Notes: generated by a model not told the origin, from the sequence alone. A stretch of 64,000 bases of DNA from JAKANT01 sp035502095 (GCA_035502095.1 DATJUX010000018.1:13384-77383), one strand, 5' to 3'; counted from the stretch's first letter, positions 21,827-31,047 are shown. Numbers and translations are program-made.

Positions 21827-21892
21827 TTGACCCTCTCGGGATAACTTGCCCGAATCTACTGCGTCGCACCACCCCGCTCAAGCACAATAAAC

Positions 21893-22688
21893 GGGGTCAG
21901 ATACTATTTTCAGTCGCACCGAGATGGCGCAAAAAATAAATAGGGACAGATTTAATCCAACGCGGCTCGACGCGGGCGGCCGCGCGGGCGTCGAACTGGG
22001 AACTTGCCGTCAAGCGCATTCGAATCCGCCGCCTGGCGAGGTAAAGCGAGTGCCCACCCTCGGTTCGTCGCATGTCGAATCTCGTCGACTCGCTCTTCCG
22101 TAAGTGGCGTCTCGAACAGTCGCTGGTACGCCGATTGCCGCTCGAATGGTGTGTTTCCCAGCGCCCAGAAGAGCGCGTGATCGGTGATCAGCGGATCGAC
22201 CGATCGCCCAACGTGGTGCCCGTAGCTCGACCAGCGATAGTCGGCGGGCCCGCCGGACAGACCGGCCCGGACCGGATTGAGCTCGATGTACCGCATACAA
22301 GCGAGTAGGTATCGATCTGCAGCAATCACGGTCGAGCGAAACCGCCCTTCCCACAGCGTTCCGGTGCGCCGATGCCGGTCGTTGAACCAGCGTACGTAAC
22401 GCCTGCCTAGTGCCTGCATGAACCGACTGAGACCGTCGTCAGTCTCGGGCGTGACGAGCAGGTGCACGTGGTCGGGCATGAGCACGTACGCGTGCACAGC
22501 GATCGCATGGGCCGTGCGGGTCTCGTCCAGCAAGAGCAGGTACCGCTCGTAGTCCGAATTGTCGGCAAACACAGCCTGCCGGTTGTTGCCGCGCTGGATC
22601 ACGTGGTGCGGGTAGCCCGCTGCCTGGCTTCGGGGAAGCCTCGCCATTTTCCGTTCCGGGCGTTCGGGCGGAAATGGTATCTGACCCC
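21893..22688 (-). mobile_element. RAYT element with 12-bp terminal inverted repeats
   Basis: The transposase gene is bracketed by GGGGTCAGATAC at 21893-21904 and its exact reverse complement at 22677-22688. Similarity continues for five more bases inward with one mismatch. A second motif, AAATAGGGACAGATTTA at 21938-21954, overlaps the transposase stop codon. Such GGGGTCAGATAC and AGGGACAGATTTA blocks often flank REP-associated tyrosine transposases in proteobacteria. I see no obvious target-site duplication. The element sits in the dgt-gltB gap and breaks no gene. Confidence 0.75.
21952..22647 (-). CDS. REP-associated tyrosine transposase (Y1_Tnp/RAYT)
   Basis: A 231-residue HUH-superfamily single-strand transposase. 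The N-terminal GYPHHVIQRGNNRQ segment, the metal-binding H-x-H (His60, His62) in LMPDHVHLLVTP, and the catalytic Tyr120 in RYIELNPVRAGL are all intact, so it could be active. The basic tail (RRPRGRPRRAALD) may help bind DNA. RAYTs are thought to mobilise REP-type palindromes rather than themselves. It is transcribed with its neighbours but is not functionally linked to them. Confidence 0.93.
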   Translation of the reverse strand: MARLPRSQAAGYPHHVIQRGNNRQAVFADNSDYERYLLLLDETRTAHAIAVHAYVLMPDHVHLLVTPETDDGLSRFMQALGRRYVRWFNDRHRRTGTLWEGRFRSTVIAADRYLLACMRYIELNPVRAGLSGGPADYRWSSYGHHVGRSVDPLITDHALFWALGNTPFERQSAYQRLFETPLTEERVDEIRHATNRGWALALPRQAADSNALDGKFPVRRPRGRPRRAALD

Positions 22689-22697
22689 ATTAAAACG

Positions 22698-23843
22698 TCA
22701 AACCTCGCCGACGGCGAAGAGGCGCCGGTGTTCCCGGATGGCATAGCGGTCGGTCATGCCGGCGACGTAATCGGCGATCGTGCGAGCGCGATCGGACGCG
22801 GCTCGCTCGCGATAGTCGTTGGGCAACAGGCGGATGTCCTCCCAGAAAGCGGCGAACAACTCGCGCACGATCCTGCGCGCCTTGTTGGTCATCCGCGTCA
22901 CCTGGTAGTGCCGGTAGAGGTTCTCGCGCAGGAACCCCTTCAGAGCATCGTTTTCGCGCCGGACAGCCGATGAAAACGCGATCAGGGGCCCTGAAGCGCG
23001 CACGTCCTCGATCGTTTCTGGCGCCGCCGCCTCGATCCGGTGACAAGACTCCTGCACCAGATCGACCATCAGCGCATTGATCATCCGGCGCACGGTCTCG
23101 TGGATCGTCCTTCGCTCGGGCAGCCTTGGAAACGCGGCGCGCACCGCCTCGGCGTGGCGGGCGAACAGGGCAATCCCATCGAGTTGCGCCAGCTGCAGCA
23201 AGCCGGAGCGCAAACCGTCGTCGACGTCGTGATTGTTATAGGCAATTTCGTCGGCCAGGTTGGCGATCTGCGCCTCCAGCGATGGTTCGCACCGTGCGAT
23301 GAAGCGCCGGCCGAGTTCACCGAGCCTGCGCGCATTTTCGAGCGAGCAGTGTTTCAGAATGCCCTCGCGCGTCTCGAAGGTCAGGTTCAGCCCGTTGAAG
23401 GCGCCGTACCGCTCCTCGAGTTCGTCGACGACGCGCAGCGATTGCAGGTTGTGCTCGAAGCCGCCGTGCTCGGCCATGCACTCGTGTAGCGCGTCCTGGC
23501 CGGCGTGCCCGAACGGCGTATGGCCAAGGTCGTGCGCGAGCGCGATCGCCTCGACGAGGTCCTCGTTGACCCGCAAAGCGCGGGCGATTCCGCGCGCGAT
23601 TTGCGCGACCTCCAGCGAGTGGGTCAGGCGGGTGCGAAAGAGGTCGCCCTCGTGATTGACGAAGACCTGCGTCTTGTATTCGAGACGGCGAAACGCCGTC
23701 GAGTGAATCACCCGCTCGCGATCGCGCTGGAATGCGGTCCGCCCGGGCGCTTCTGCCTCGACGTGAACGCGTCCGCGCGACCTGGCCGAATGCGCCGCGT
23801 ACGACTCGAGGAGCGACTCGACTTCGGCGCTTCCCGCGCTCAC
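22698..23843 (-). CDS. dgt: Deoxyguanosinetriphosphate triphosphohydrolase-like HD protein
   Basis: HD-superfamily phosphohydrolase of the dGTPase-like group, 381 residues from a GTG at 23843 that overlaps the aroB stop (GTGA). Metal and catalytic residues are in RTRLTHSLEVAQ (His75), ALAHDLGHTPFGH (His104, Asp105 and following histidines) and the late LADEIAYNNHDVDDG. Members hydrolyse dNTPs to nucleosides and triphosphate, and some short family members are poorly characterised. The arrangement next to aroB is common in Betaproteobacteria. Confidence 0.93.
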   Translation of the reverse strand: MSAGSAEVESLLESYAAHSARSRGRVHVEAEAPGRTAFQRDRERVIHSTAFRRLEYKTQVFVNHEGDLFRTRLTHSLEVAQIARGIARALRVNEDLVEAIALAHDLGHTPFGHAGQDALHECMAEHGGFEHNLQSLRVVDELEERYGAFNGLNLTFETREGILKHCSLENARRLGELGRRFIARCEPSLEAQIANLADEIAYNNHDVDDGLRSGLLQLAQLDGIALFARHAEAVRAAFPRLPERRTIHETVRRMINALMVDLVQESCHRIEAAAPETIEDVRASGPLIAFSSAVRRENDALKGFLRENLYRHYQVTRMTNKARRIVRELFAAFWEDIRLLPNDYRERAASDRARTIADYVAGMTDRYAIREHRRLFAVGEV

Positions 23844-24949
23844 ACATAACCCCCGGCCACCAGCGTGGCGTCCAGCACGGCGTCGGGGACGAGGCGTTGC
23901 GCGGCGCGGCCGATGCGCTCGAGCACGATGAACCGCATCCGACCGCCCTCGGACTTCTTGTCGCCGCGCATCTGCTCGATCGCCCTGCCGCGCTCGAAGC
24001 CGGGAATCCGCACCGGCAGCCGGGCGCTTGCGACGGCGTGCTCGATGCGCTGCAGGTCGCCGGAATCGATGAGATCCATCCGGCGCGAGAGGTCCGCGGC
24101 CAGGCAAAGCCCGCAGCCCACGGCCTCGCCGTGCAGCCATCGGCCATATCCGGACATCGCCTCGATCGCGTGCCCGAAGGTGTGGCCGAGATTCAGCAAT
24201 GCGCGCTCGCCGCTTTCACGCTCATCGCGCCCGACCACGCCGGCCTTGATCGCACAGGAGCGTGCCACGACCGGGCCGAGGGCGGCGTCATCGCACTCGA
24301 GCAGGCGGGGCATCAGGCCCTCGACCTGTGCAAAGTAGTCGGCGTCGGCGAGCAGGCCATGCTTGACGACCTCGGCAAGACCGGCGGAAACCTCGCGTGC
24401 CGGCAGGCTGTGCAGGAGGCTGGTATCGGCCAGCACCATGCCAGGCTGGTGGAAGGCGCCGATAAGGTTCTTGCCGGCTGCGTGATTGACGCCCGTCTTG
24501 CCACCGACCGACGAGTCGACCTGAGCCAGCAGCGTCGTGGGCACCTGCACGAACCGGATGCCTCGCATGAAGATCGCCGCCGCGAAACCGGCGATGTCAC
24601 CGACCACACCACCGCCGAGTGCGACCAGCAGGCTGCGACGGTCGGCACGCGCTGCAACGAGAGCGTCGACCACCTTCGCCGCCGCCGCAAGGTCCTTCGC
24701 AGCCTCGCTGGCCGGGAGCACGAAGTGCTCCGTGCGCGCGACAGGCTGCAGCGAGCGAACCGCCCGTTCGAGATAGAGCGCCGCGACCGTCGGGTCGGTC
24801 ACGACCACGATCGACGTCGGTCGCAGCGCTGCAACCCGCTCGCCGAGCTGGTCGAGCAGGCCGGGTCCGACGTGAATGACGTACTGGCGCCCGGCGAGAG
24901 CGACCGGCACGTCGACCACGGCTGGCAGGGGCGTCTTCATCACGGTCAT
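23840..24949 (-). CDS. aroB: 3-dehydroquinate synthase AroB
   Basis: Second step of the shikimate pathway: DAHP to 3-dehydroquinate, using NAD and a divalent metal. It has 369 residues. The NAD-binding loop is GGGVVGDIAGF at about 111-121, the substrate/metal regions are DSSVGGKTGVNH and GLAEVVKHG (metal Glu), and metal histidines lie in NLGHTFGHAIE and HGEAVG. The ATG at 24949 is one nt from the aroK stop, and the gene overlaps dgt downstream. Confidence 0.97.
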   Translation of the reverse strand: MTVMKTPLPAVVDVPVALAGRQYVIHVGPGLLDQLGERVAALRPTSIVVVTDPTVAALYLERAVRSLQPVARTEHFVLPASEAAKDLAAAAKVVDALVAARADRRSLLVALGGGVVGDIAGFAAAIFMRGIRFVQVPTTLLAQVDSSVGGKTGVNHAAGKNLIGAFHQPGMVLADTSLLHSLPAREVSAGLAEVVKHGLLADADYFAQVEGLMPRLLECDDAALGPVVARSCAIKAGVVGRDERESGERALLNLGHTFGHAIEAMSGYGRWLHGEAVGCGLCLAADLSRRMDLIDSGDLQRIEHAVASARLPVRIPGFERGRAIEQMRGDKKSEGGRMRFIVLERIGRAAQRLVPDAVLDATLVAGGYV

Positions 24950-24950
24950 T

Positions 24951-25490
24951 CTACGAACCCGCCCGCAGTGACTGGACTTCGGGGCTCTCGAGGATCCGGC
25001 GCACGAGCTTCTTCGGACTCGCCATCGACGAATGAAACGTCAGATGGGCGGTCTCCGCGTAAAAGGCAGCTCGTTGCGCCAGCAACGCAACGATGCGCGC
25101 ACGCGGATCCGCGGTCTGCAGCAGCGGCCGCGACTTGTCGTGGCTGGTCCGGCGCGCGATCTCGTCTGCGCTCGCCTGCAGATAGATCACGAGGCCGCGC
25201 GACCGCAGATTGCTGCGATTGTCCTCACGCAGGACCGCGCCCCCGCCGGTTGCGATCACGAGGCCGCGTCGCTGCGTCAACTCGTCCAGGATCGCGCTCT
25301 CGCGGCGCCGGAATCCCTCCTCGCCTTCGACCTCGAAGATCGTCGGGATCGACACACCGCTGCGCGCTTCGATCTCGCGATCGGCGTCGACGAATTCGAA
25401 GGCGAGCTGGCGCGCGAGCAGCCGTCCGATCGTCGACTTGCCCGCGCCCATCATCCCTATCAGGAACACCGATCCGGGTTCGCTCTCCAC
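24951..25490 (-). CDS. aroK: Shikimate kinase AroK
   Basis: Phosphorylates shikimate with ATP. It has 179 residues. Walker A GMMGAGKST is at 12-20, shikimate-binding Asp37 lies in DADREIE, Arg61 in the FRRRE region, and the GGG turn is at 82-84. The LID region is around HDKSRPLLQ. It is preceded by pilQ by 66 nt and followed immediately by aroB. Confidence 0.96.
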   Translation of the reverse strand: MESEPGSVFLIGMMGAGKSTIGRLLARQLAFEFVDADREIEARSGVSIPTIFEVEGEEGFRRRESAILDELTQRRGLVIATGGGAVLREDNRSNLRSRGLVIYLQASADEIARRTSHDKSRPLLQTADPRARIVALLAQRAAFYAETAHLTFHSSMASPKKLVRRILESPEVQSLRAGS

Positions 25491-25556
25491 GCTCGCAAGG
25501 TTACCGTCGCAACAAAAAGGCCGCCCGGAGGCGGCCTTGTCTGCCCTGCTCGAGCG

Positions 25557-27698
25557 CTAGCGGATCGCCGTCGTCACGCGCTCGGACACAACGCGCGGCG
25601 TGATGAAGATCATCAACTCGGTCCGATTGTTCACGCGCACCGAGTTCTTGAACAGCCACCCGACGATCGGGATGTCGCCCAGCCAGGGCACTTTCGTCAG
25701 CGTCACCGTCTCGGTCTGCTCGTAGATGCCGCCCAGGACCACCGTGCCGCCGTTTTCGACGAGCACCTGTGTCTGCACCGACTTGGTGTCGATCGCGACC
25801 CCCGCGCCGCCGGTCGCGACCGCGCTCGGCGAATCCTTGTGGACGTCGACGTTCAGGAAGATCGCTCCTTCGGGCGTGATCTGCGGGGTGACCTCCAGCC
25901 TCAGGACTGCCTTGCGGAACTGCACCTGCGTCGCGCCGCTCGACGTCGCAGCCTGGTACGGAATTTCCGTGCCCTGCTCGATGTTCGCCTTGACCTTGTC
26001 GGCAGTGATCACGCGTGGGCTGGAAATGACCTTGCCGCGTCCGTCCGCCTCGAGGGCCGTCAGTTCGAGGTTGAGCAAGCGGGTGACGCTGCTGTTGAAC
26101 AAGGTCAGGCCGAACGTGCCGGGCTGGAAACCGCCCAGACCGGCAGCGGGGAGATTGACGAAGTTCGGATTCGTGACGGTCGTGTTGCCGATCGTGATCG
26201 TGTTGCCCGTGCTGCTCGCAGTGCTCGCGGGACCGATCGTGCTGCCTTGGCCGCCATTGATCCACGCGCCGTTGGTGATCCGCGCGAAGCCGAAGCGGGC
26301 GCCGAGGTTCTGGCTGAACTGGTCATTGGCTTCAACAATGCGCGCCTCGATGAGCACCTGCGGCACGGGCACATCGATCCGCTGCAGGAGCCGCCGCACT
26401 TCCTCGAGGCGCGCGGTCGTGTCCTGCACGAACATCTGATTCGTCCGCGCATCGACCATGACGCTGCCGCGCTTCGACAGCAGGCGCTGCTTGTCGTCCA
26501 CCAGCAGCTTGCGCACGTCGTCGACCTTCTGGTAGTTGACGACGAAGTTCTCGGTACGCAGGGGCTCCAGGTCGGCGATCTGGTTGCGCGCCTCGAGCTC
26601 GAGCTTCTCTTTGGCCGCGATCTCCTCGCGCGGGGCAACGATGATCACGTTGCCGTTCTTGCGCATGTCGAGCCCCTTGCTCTGCAAAATGATGTCCAGG
26701 GCCTGGTCCCACGGCACGTCCTTCAAGCGCAAGGTGATCGATCCCTGCACCGAGTCGCTCGTGATGATGTTCAGGTTCGTGAAGTCCGCGATCACCTGCA
26801 ACAGCGAACGGACGTCGACGTTCTGGAAATTCAGGGAGAGGCGCTCGCCCTGGTAACCCTGCCGCGTGCCCTGGAACAGGCGCGTCGGGTCTTCCTTGAC
26901 CGGCTTGACCTCCACCACGAAGCGCGTGTCGCTCTGGTAGGCGTTCTGCTCCCACAGTCCGCGTGGCTCGATGACCAGTCGCGTCGCCGCACCCTGCTGG
27001 AATGCATTGACCTGCGCGACAGGTGTGCCGAAATCCGTGACGTCGAGACGGCGCCGCAGGCTTTCGGGCAGCGCGGTGTTCAGGAAGTCCACGATCACCT
27101 GGTTGCCTTGCTGACGGATGTCGACGCTTGTGTTCGGATCGCTCAAATCGACCACGACGCGACCTTCGCCGTCCGGGCCGCGGCGGAAATCGATGCCGCG
27201 CAACGAGCGCGGACCCTCGGCGGCGGCTACCGACGTGGCAGCCGCGGTGGCTGGCGCCGACTCCTGGCCACGGAAGCTGGTGGTATCGCTGGTAGCGCCG
27301 AGCGCGACCTGGATGGTGCTGCCATCGACCGTGATCGCGTGTGTCACCGCGCGGCGCAGGTTGAGCACGATGCGGGAGCGCCCCTGTGCCTGGACGACAT
27401 TGACCGAGCGCAGATCGCCCTGGTTGATCTCGACCATGTTGCGACCGAGGTTGTTGGTCGCCTGCGGCAGGTCGATCGCAATACGCGCGGGGTTGGCCAC
27501 CGAGAAGCTGGCCGGGACTCCGGCGACCGGCTGCTTCATCTGGATGGTCAGCACCACGCTGTTGCCGGTCTGCGTTGCATCGACACGTTCGATGCTGTTG
27601 CCGGACTGGGCCCAGGCCAACGTCGGCGCGACCGCCATCAGAACGGCAGCGAACGCGCTGGTTGCCGCGTTACGGATCGATTTCAAGGTCCACCTCAT
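25557..27698 (-). CDS. pilQ: Type IV pilus outer-membrane secretin PilQ
   Basis: Forms the outer-membrane pore for type IV pili. It has 713 residues from the ATG at 27698, which is preceded by GGGGAG. Signal peptide of about 32 residues ends near LAWA-QSG. Two AMIN-type peptidoglycan-binding stretches lie at about 35-250. A secretin/TonB short N domain follows around LSLNFQNVDVRSLLQVIADF, then N1 (from about 370). The conserved secretin core runs from VPQVLIEARIVEANDQFSQ to the C-terminal WLGDIPIVGWLFKN. The gene overlaps the pilP stop by 4 nt. Confidence 0.97.
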   Translation of the reverse strand: MRWTLKSIRNAATSAFAAVLMAVAPTLAWAQSGNSIERVDATQTGNSVVLTIQMKQPVAGVPASFSVANPARIAIDLPQATNNLGRNMVEINQGDLRSVNVVQAQGRSRIVLNLRRAVTHAITVDGSTIQVALGATSDTTSFRGQESAPATAAATSVAAAEGPRSLRGIDFRRGPDGEGRVVVDLSDPNTSVDIRQQGNQVIVDFLNTALPESLRRRLDVTDFGTPVAQVNAFQQGAATRLVIEPRGLWEQNAYQSDTRFVVEVKPVKEDPTRLFQGTRQGYQGERLSLNFQNVDVRSLLQVIADFTNLNIITSDSVQGSITLRLKDVPWDQALDIILQSKGLDMRKNGNVIIVAPREEIAAKEKLELEARNQIADLEPLRTENFVVNYQKVDDVRKLLVDDKQRLLSKRGSVMVDARTNQMFVQDTTARLEEVRRLLQRIDVPVPQVLIEARIVEANDQFSQNLGARFGFARITNGAWINGGQGSTIGPASTASSTGNTITIGNTTVTNPNFVNLPAAGLGGFQPGTFGLTLFNSSVTRLLNLELTALEADGRGKVISSPRVITADKVKANIEQGTEIPYQAATSSGATQVQFRKAVLRLEVTPQITPEGAIFLNVDVHKDSPSAVATGGAGVAIDTKSVQTQVLVENGGTVVLGGIYEQTETVTLTKVPWLGDIPIVGWLFKNSVRVNNRTELMIFITPRVVSERVTTAIR

Positions 27699-28258
27699 CG
27701 TTTGCTCCCCTGGGCCGTACGCGTCGTCGCTTCCTGCAATTCGAGTTTTGCGGGTCGTTCGACCCATTCGCCGGCGGCGTCCTGCACGATTTCCTTCAAC
27801 TGCAGTTCGCTTTCACTGATGCGCGTGATCAGACCGAAGTTCTGCCCGACGTAGTTGCCGACACGCACCAGGTGCGTCGCGCCGTTGGTCTCCAGCAGCG
27901 CGACGTTGGTCCCGGCCTGGCGCATCATCCCAACCATCCGTATCTGGTCGAGCGGAAATCCTTCCAGCGTCTCGCGCCGTCGATCGAGATCGGGCTTGAT
28001 GGTGCTCGCACTCACGCGCGCCTGCTGCTGTCGCGCGACCGCCATCACCACCTTCTGCGGGTCGAACGGGTCGACCAGGGTCCGCGCGTCATAGGCAAAC
28101 GGCGCAAATTCCTTGGGCTCGGGCACGGCCTGCGTCGTGGGCTTCATGCCCTGGCGCACCTCCGCCATCCATTGCTGGATCTCGATCTCGTTGGACGCCG
28201 TGCAGCCGGTGATCGCCACGATCGCGGCCGGCAAGAGCAATATCGGGACGCGTTTCAT
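27695..28258 (-). CDS. pilP: Type IV pilus lipoprotein PilP
   Basis: Inner-membrane lipoprotein that links PilN/PilO to the PilQ secretin. It has 187 residues with lipobox ITGC (Cys19). A flexible linker is followed by a small beta-sandwich (ETLEGFPLDQIRMVGMM onward, with LVRVGNYVGQNFGLITRI). The ATGA overlap with pilQ shows tight coupling. Confidence 0.95.
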   Translation of the reverse strand: MKRVPILLLPAAIVAITGCTASNEIEIQQWMAEVRQGMKPTTQAVPEPKEFAPFAYDARTLVDPFDPQKVVMAVARQQQARVSASTIKPDLDRRRETLEGFPLDQIRMVGMMRQAGTNVALLETNGATHLVRVGNYVGQNFGLITRISESELQLKEIVQDAAGEWVERPAKLELQEATTRTAQGSKR

Positions 28259-28264
28259 GTGAGC

Positions 28265-28903
28265 CTACTTCTTGGCCGCCGGCTGGCGGGCCTTGCGCTG
28301 GTTGGCGACTTCCTCTTCGTCGAGGTATCGGAACGTCTTGGCCGTCGCATCCAGCGTCAACGAACCGTCCTTCGCCGTCTGCAGGTTGAGATTGTTCAGG
28401 GTGACGATGCGGGGCAAATTGGCGATATCGCCTGTAAAGGCGCCGAGATCGTGATAGCGGCCGGAGACCTTGACCGCGATGGGCAGCTCGGCGTAATAGT
28501 CCTTCAGGTTCGTCTGGCCCGGCCGGAACAGCTCGAACTGCAGACCACGGCCGATCCCGGCCTGGTTGATGTCCGACAGCAGGGCATCCATTTCCGCCTT
28601 GCTGGGCAGCTGCTTTTCGAGCGTCAGCACGTATTGGCTGACCTGCTCCTTCTGCTTGCGCAGCTCCTCGAGATTGATTGCCTGCTGGAGTTTCTGCTTG
28701 AACTGGTCCTTGAGGTTCGCTTCCTCGATACGAAGCCGGTCGAGTTCGTCGATCTGCTTGCTCCAGAAGACGAACCACCCGAACACCGCACACACCACGA
28801 CCGCCATCAGCCAGACCGCGACACGCGGTGCCAGCGGCCATGAGCCGACGTTCTCCAGGGTCAGACCCTTGAACTGGGAAATCACATCGCGCGCGTTTGC
28901 CAT
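28265..28903 (-). CDS. pilO: Type IV pilus assembly protein PilO
   Basis: Bitopic inner-membrane protein of the pilus alignment subcomplex, pairing with PilN. It has 212 residues with one transmembrane helix at about 29-47. A coiled coil follows at about 50-100 (rich in Glu, Leu and Lys), and then a ferredoxin-like periplasmic domain containing LPIAVKVSGRYHDLGAFTGD. It lies between pilN and pilP with short gaps. Confidence 0.95.
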   Translation of the reverse strand: MANARDVISQFKGLTLENVGSWPLAPRVAVWLMAVVVCAVFGWFVFWSKQIDELDRLRIEEANLKDQFKQKLQQAINLEELRKQKEQVSQYVLTLEKQLPSKAEMDALLSDINQAGIGRGLQFELFRPGQTNLKDYYAELPIAVKVSGRYHDLGAFTGDIANLPRIVTLNNLNLQTAKDGSLTLDATAKTFRYLDEEEVANQRKARQPAAKK

Positions 28904-28933
28904 TCCTGCCTCGGAGGGCGAACCCTTGATGCC

Positions 28934-29557
28934 TTACTTCTTTTGAGCCGTGGCGGACCGGAGCGATTGCCCCTGGGACGCCAGCTGGGCTCTTTCCGGC
29001 GTCGGTTTGAGAAAGAAATTGAGCGAGAAGTCGAACAGCCGCCGCTGTACGCCCTGTGGGCTCTGGGCGGCGATCTTGATTTCGATCAACTCGGGACGCT
29101 CGAGGTACTTGGAGTTGTTTTGCAGATTGCGCAGAAACTCCGAGACACGTTCGTTTGAAGCGGCCCATCCCTGGACGTTGACCTTGCGATCGTCCTGCTT
29201 GAAGCCGCGCAGGTAGATGCCCTCCGGCGTTTGTTTGGTGAGTTCGTCCATGAGGTAGACGGGCAGGTTACGGTCGGCTTGCAAGTCTTCGACCGCGCGC
29301 TGCCTTGCGCGCAGTGCATCGATCTCCGCCCGCAGGTTCGCGACCTCCTTGATCTGGACGTCGAGCTTGCGGTTCTCGCCAGCGATGAAATTGTTGCGGT
29401 CCTGCTGGCCGCCGATGTAACCCTGCAGCACCGACCACACCAGGCCAACCAGCACAAAGCCGGCGGCGACGCTCATCAGCGTCAAGAAGTAGAACGTCCT
29501 CTTCTGCCGCTCGCGTCGTGCCTCGCGATGCGGCAGCAGGTTGACGCGAATCCTCAT
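28934..29557 (-). CDS. pilN: Type IV pilus assembly protein PilN
   Basis: Bitopic inner-membrane partner of PilM and PilO. It has 207 residues from the ATG at 29557. The conserved cytoplasmic motif RVNLLPHREARR near the N-terminus binds PilM. A transmembrane helix lies at about 24-44, followed by a coiled coil and a periplasmic domain. The start overlaps the pilM stop in ATGA form, which excludes the longer open frame upstream. Confidence 0.95.
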   Translation of the reverse strand: MRIRVNLLPHREARRERQKRTFYFLTLMSVAAGFVLVGLVWSVLQGYIGGQQDRNNFIAGENRKLDVQIKEVANLRAEIDALRARQRAVEDLQADRNLPVYLMDELTKQTPEGIYLRGFKQDDRKVNVQGWAASNERVSEFLRNLQNNSKYLERPELIEIKIAAQSPQGVQRRLFDFSLNFFLKPTPERAQLASQGQSLRSATAQKK

Positions 29558-30627
29558 TTGTCGAACCTCCGCATCGCCAGGCCGCACGGCGTAAGCAGCG
29601 CCGGCGCATCGAGGCGCAACTGCTTCTCTCGCACGCTCGCCGCGACCTCCATGCCCTTGAACGGCGAGGCGACCGAGGTCGGCACCTGGGCACGCTCCAT
29701 CAGTGCATCAGGCAGGCCGGTAAGCACCGCCGAGCCGCCGACCAGCATGATCTGATCGACGCGCGTGTACGGCGTCGACGTGAAGAAGAATTGCAGCGCG
29801 CGCGTGATTTCGGTGACCGCGGTGTCGATGAACGGCCGCAGAACCTCGTTTTCGTAGTTGGTGGGCAGATCGCCGCTGCGCTTCTTCTGCTCGGCCTCTT
29901 CGACCGGAATGCCGTAGGCGCGCGCGATATCGCCCGTGAGCTGCTGGCCGCCGAACGGCTGCTCGCGCTCGTAGATCGCCTCCCCGTCGTGCATGACGTT
30001 GACGCTGGTCGTGTTCGCCCCGAGGTAGAACACCGCGATGACCAGGCCCTCGCCGCGATTCGGCAGCTGTTCGATGACACGTTCCAGCGCCGCGCGCATG
30101 GCGTAGGACTCGACGTCGACGACAGCCGGCTTGAGCCCGGCTGCTTGCGCGACCGCCATGCGATCCTCGACCTTTTCCTTGCGCGACGCCGCGATCAGCA
30201 CTTCGACGTCGTCGGGCGCATTCGGAATCGGGCCGAGCACCTGGAAATCGAGGCTCACCTCGTCGAGCGCGAACGGGATGTACTGGTTCGCTTCGCTCTC
30301 GACCTGCATCTCGAGTTCTTCCTCGCGCAGGTTGGCGGGAAGAGCGATGCGCTTGGTGATCACCGCCGAGGCAGGCAGCGCCATCGCGACGTTCTTGATG
30401 CGCGTGCCGGCGCGCCGCCAAGCGCGTTTGACCGCCTCCGCGACGATGTCGATCTTGTCGATGTTGCCGTCGACGACCGCACCGCGCGGCAGTGGCTCGA
30501 TTGCGTACCGCTCCAGGCGCATGGTGCCGCCGACGTCGGACAACTCGACGAGCTTGACGCTGGACGACCCGATATCGAGCCCGACCAGCGGCGGCGATTT
30601 CGGAGAAAAGGGCAACTCGAAGGCCAA
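29554..30627 (-). CDS. pilM: Type IV pilus assembly protein PilM (actin-like)
   Basis: Cytoplasmic actin-fold ATP-binding protein that docks on the PilN N-terminus. It has about 357 residues from a TTG at 30627 with GGGAG seven nt upstream. Another in-frame TTG at 30642 gives 362 residues. No ATG is available near the conserved start. Actin-fold phosphate loops are visible in VGLDIGSSSVKLVEL and IMLVGGSAVLTGLP. First gene of the pilMNOPQ operon. Its promoter should lie in the 420-nt region shared with divergent mrcA. Confidence 0.94.
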   Translation of the reverse strand: MAFELPFSPKSPPLVGLDIGSSSVKLVELSDVGGTMRLERYAIEPLPRGAVVDGNIDKIDIVAEAVKRAWRRAGTRIKNVAMALPASAVITKRIALPANLREEELEMQVESEANQYIPFALDEVSLDFQVLGPIPNAPDDVEVLIAASRKEKVEDRMAVAQAAGLKPAVVDVESYAMRAALERVIEQLPNRGEGLVIAVFYLGANTTSVNVMHDGEAIYEREQPFGGQQLTGDIARAYGIPVEEAEQKKRSGDLPTNYENEVLRPFIDTAVTEITRALQFFFTSTPYTRVDQIMLVGGSAVLTGLPDALMERAQVPTSVASPFKGMEVAASVREKQLRLDAPALLTPCGLAMRRFDK

Positions 30628-31047
30628 GGTGGCGCTCCCCAATTCAATAGACGGGTCGAAAGGTGCAAGCCGGGCTAGGGCAGAGGGAACGAAGCTTGCC
30701 TAGGACTGCCACCGCGCGAGCCGCCGAAAAGGCGGGTTCGAACGGCGCATTTTCCTTATCTTTCGAGTGTTTATGGCATTCTTATTCGAGGGTACTTGAA
30801 AATCCTAACAACATAAAGGAAAGCGGCACAAGCCCCGCAAACGGACGATTTGCCCGTGGTTTCGGCTATCAAATCAACTGTTGCGGTTTGCCGCTGGAGC
30901 GGACCACGTAACGGCGCGCTTGCACGTCGGTCGGGCGGGCACGGCTGCCTATAATCGGGGCCCAACAGATAGGCTCGGTCCATGCGGATTTGATGGTGCC
31001 CCCCGCTCGCACCGCGCCATACTGCAGCGTTCTCGCGCTTCGTCCCC
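30628..31047. other. Intergenic region between divergent pilM and mrcA
   Basis: 420 nt without a convincing gene. It is clearly more AT-rich than its surroundings at about 30750-30860, as expected for promoters in a GC-rich genome. It holds a perfect small palindrome at 30721-30735 (CCGCC-loop-GGCGG) and a TATAAT at 30950-30955. A plus-strand open frame of 82 codons at 30663-30911 has no sensible start or family and is not called. Confidence 0.6.
30950..30955 (+). promoter_or_regulatory. Candidate -10 box of the mrcA promoter
   Basis: A perfect TATAAT about 93 nt before the mrcA GTG. A good -35 is lacking: TTGCAC at 30920-30925 is 24 nt away, and the 17-nt position holds a poor match. Called because it is the only consensus -10 in the mrcA upstream region. 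Confidence 0.4.

Noticed and set aside
25032..27854. A 940-codon plus-strand open frame.
   Set aside because: It spans antisense across aroK and pilQ, including their intergenic gap. It is a composition shadow of GC-rich coding sequence.
30721..30735. Small CCGCC/GGCGG palindrome near pilM as a terminator.
   Set aside because: It has only five pairs, no T run on either strand, and no gene ends there.
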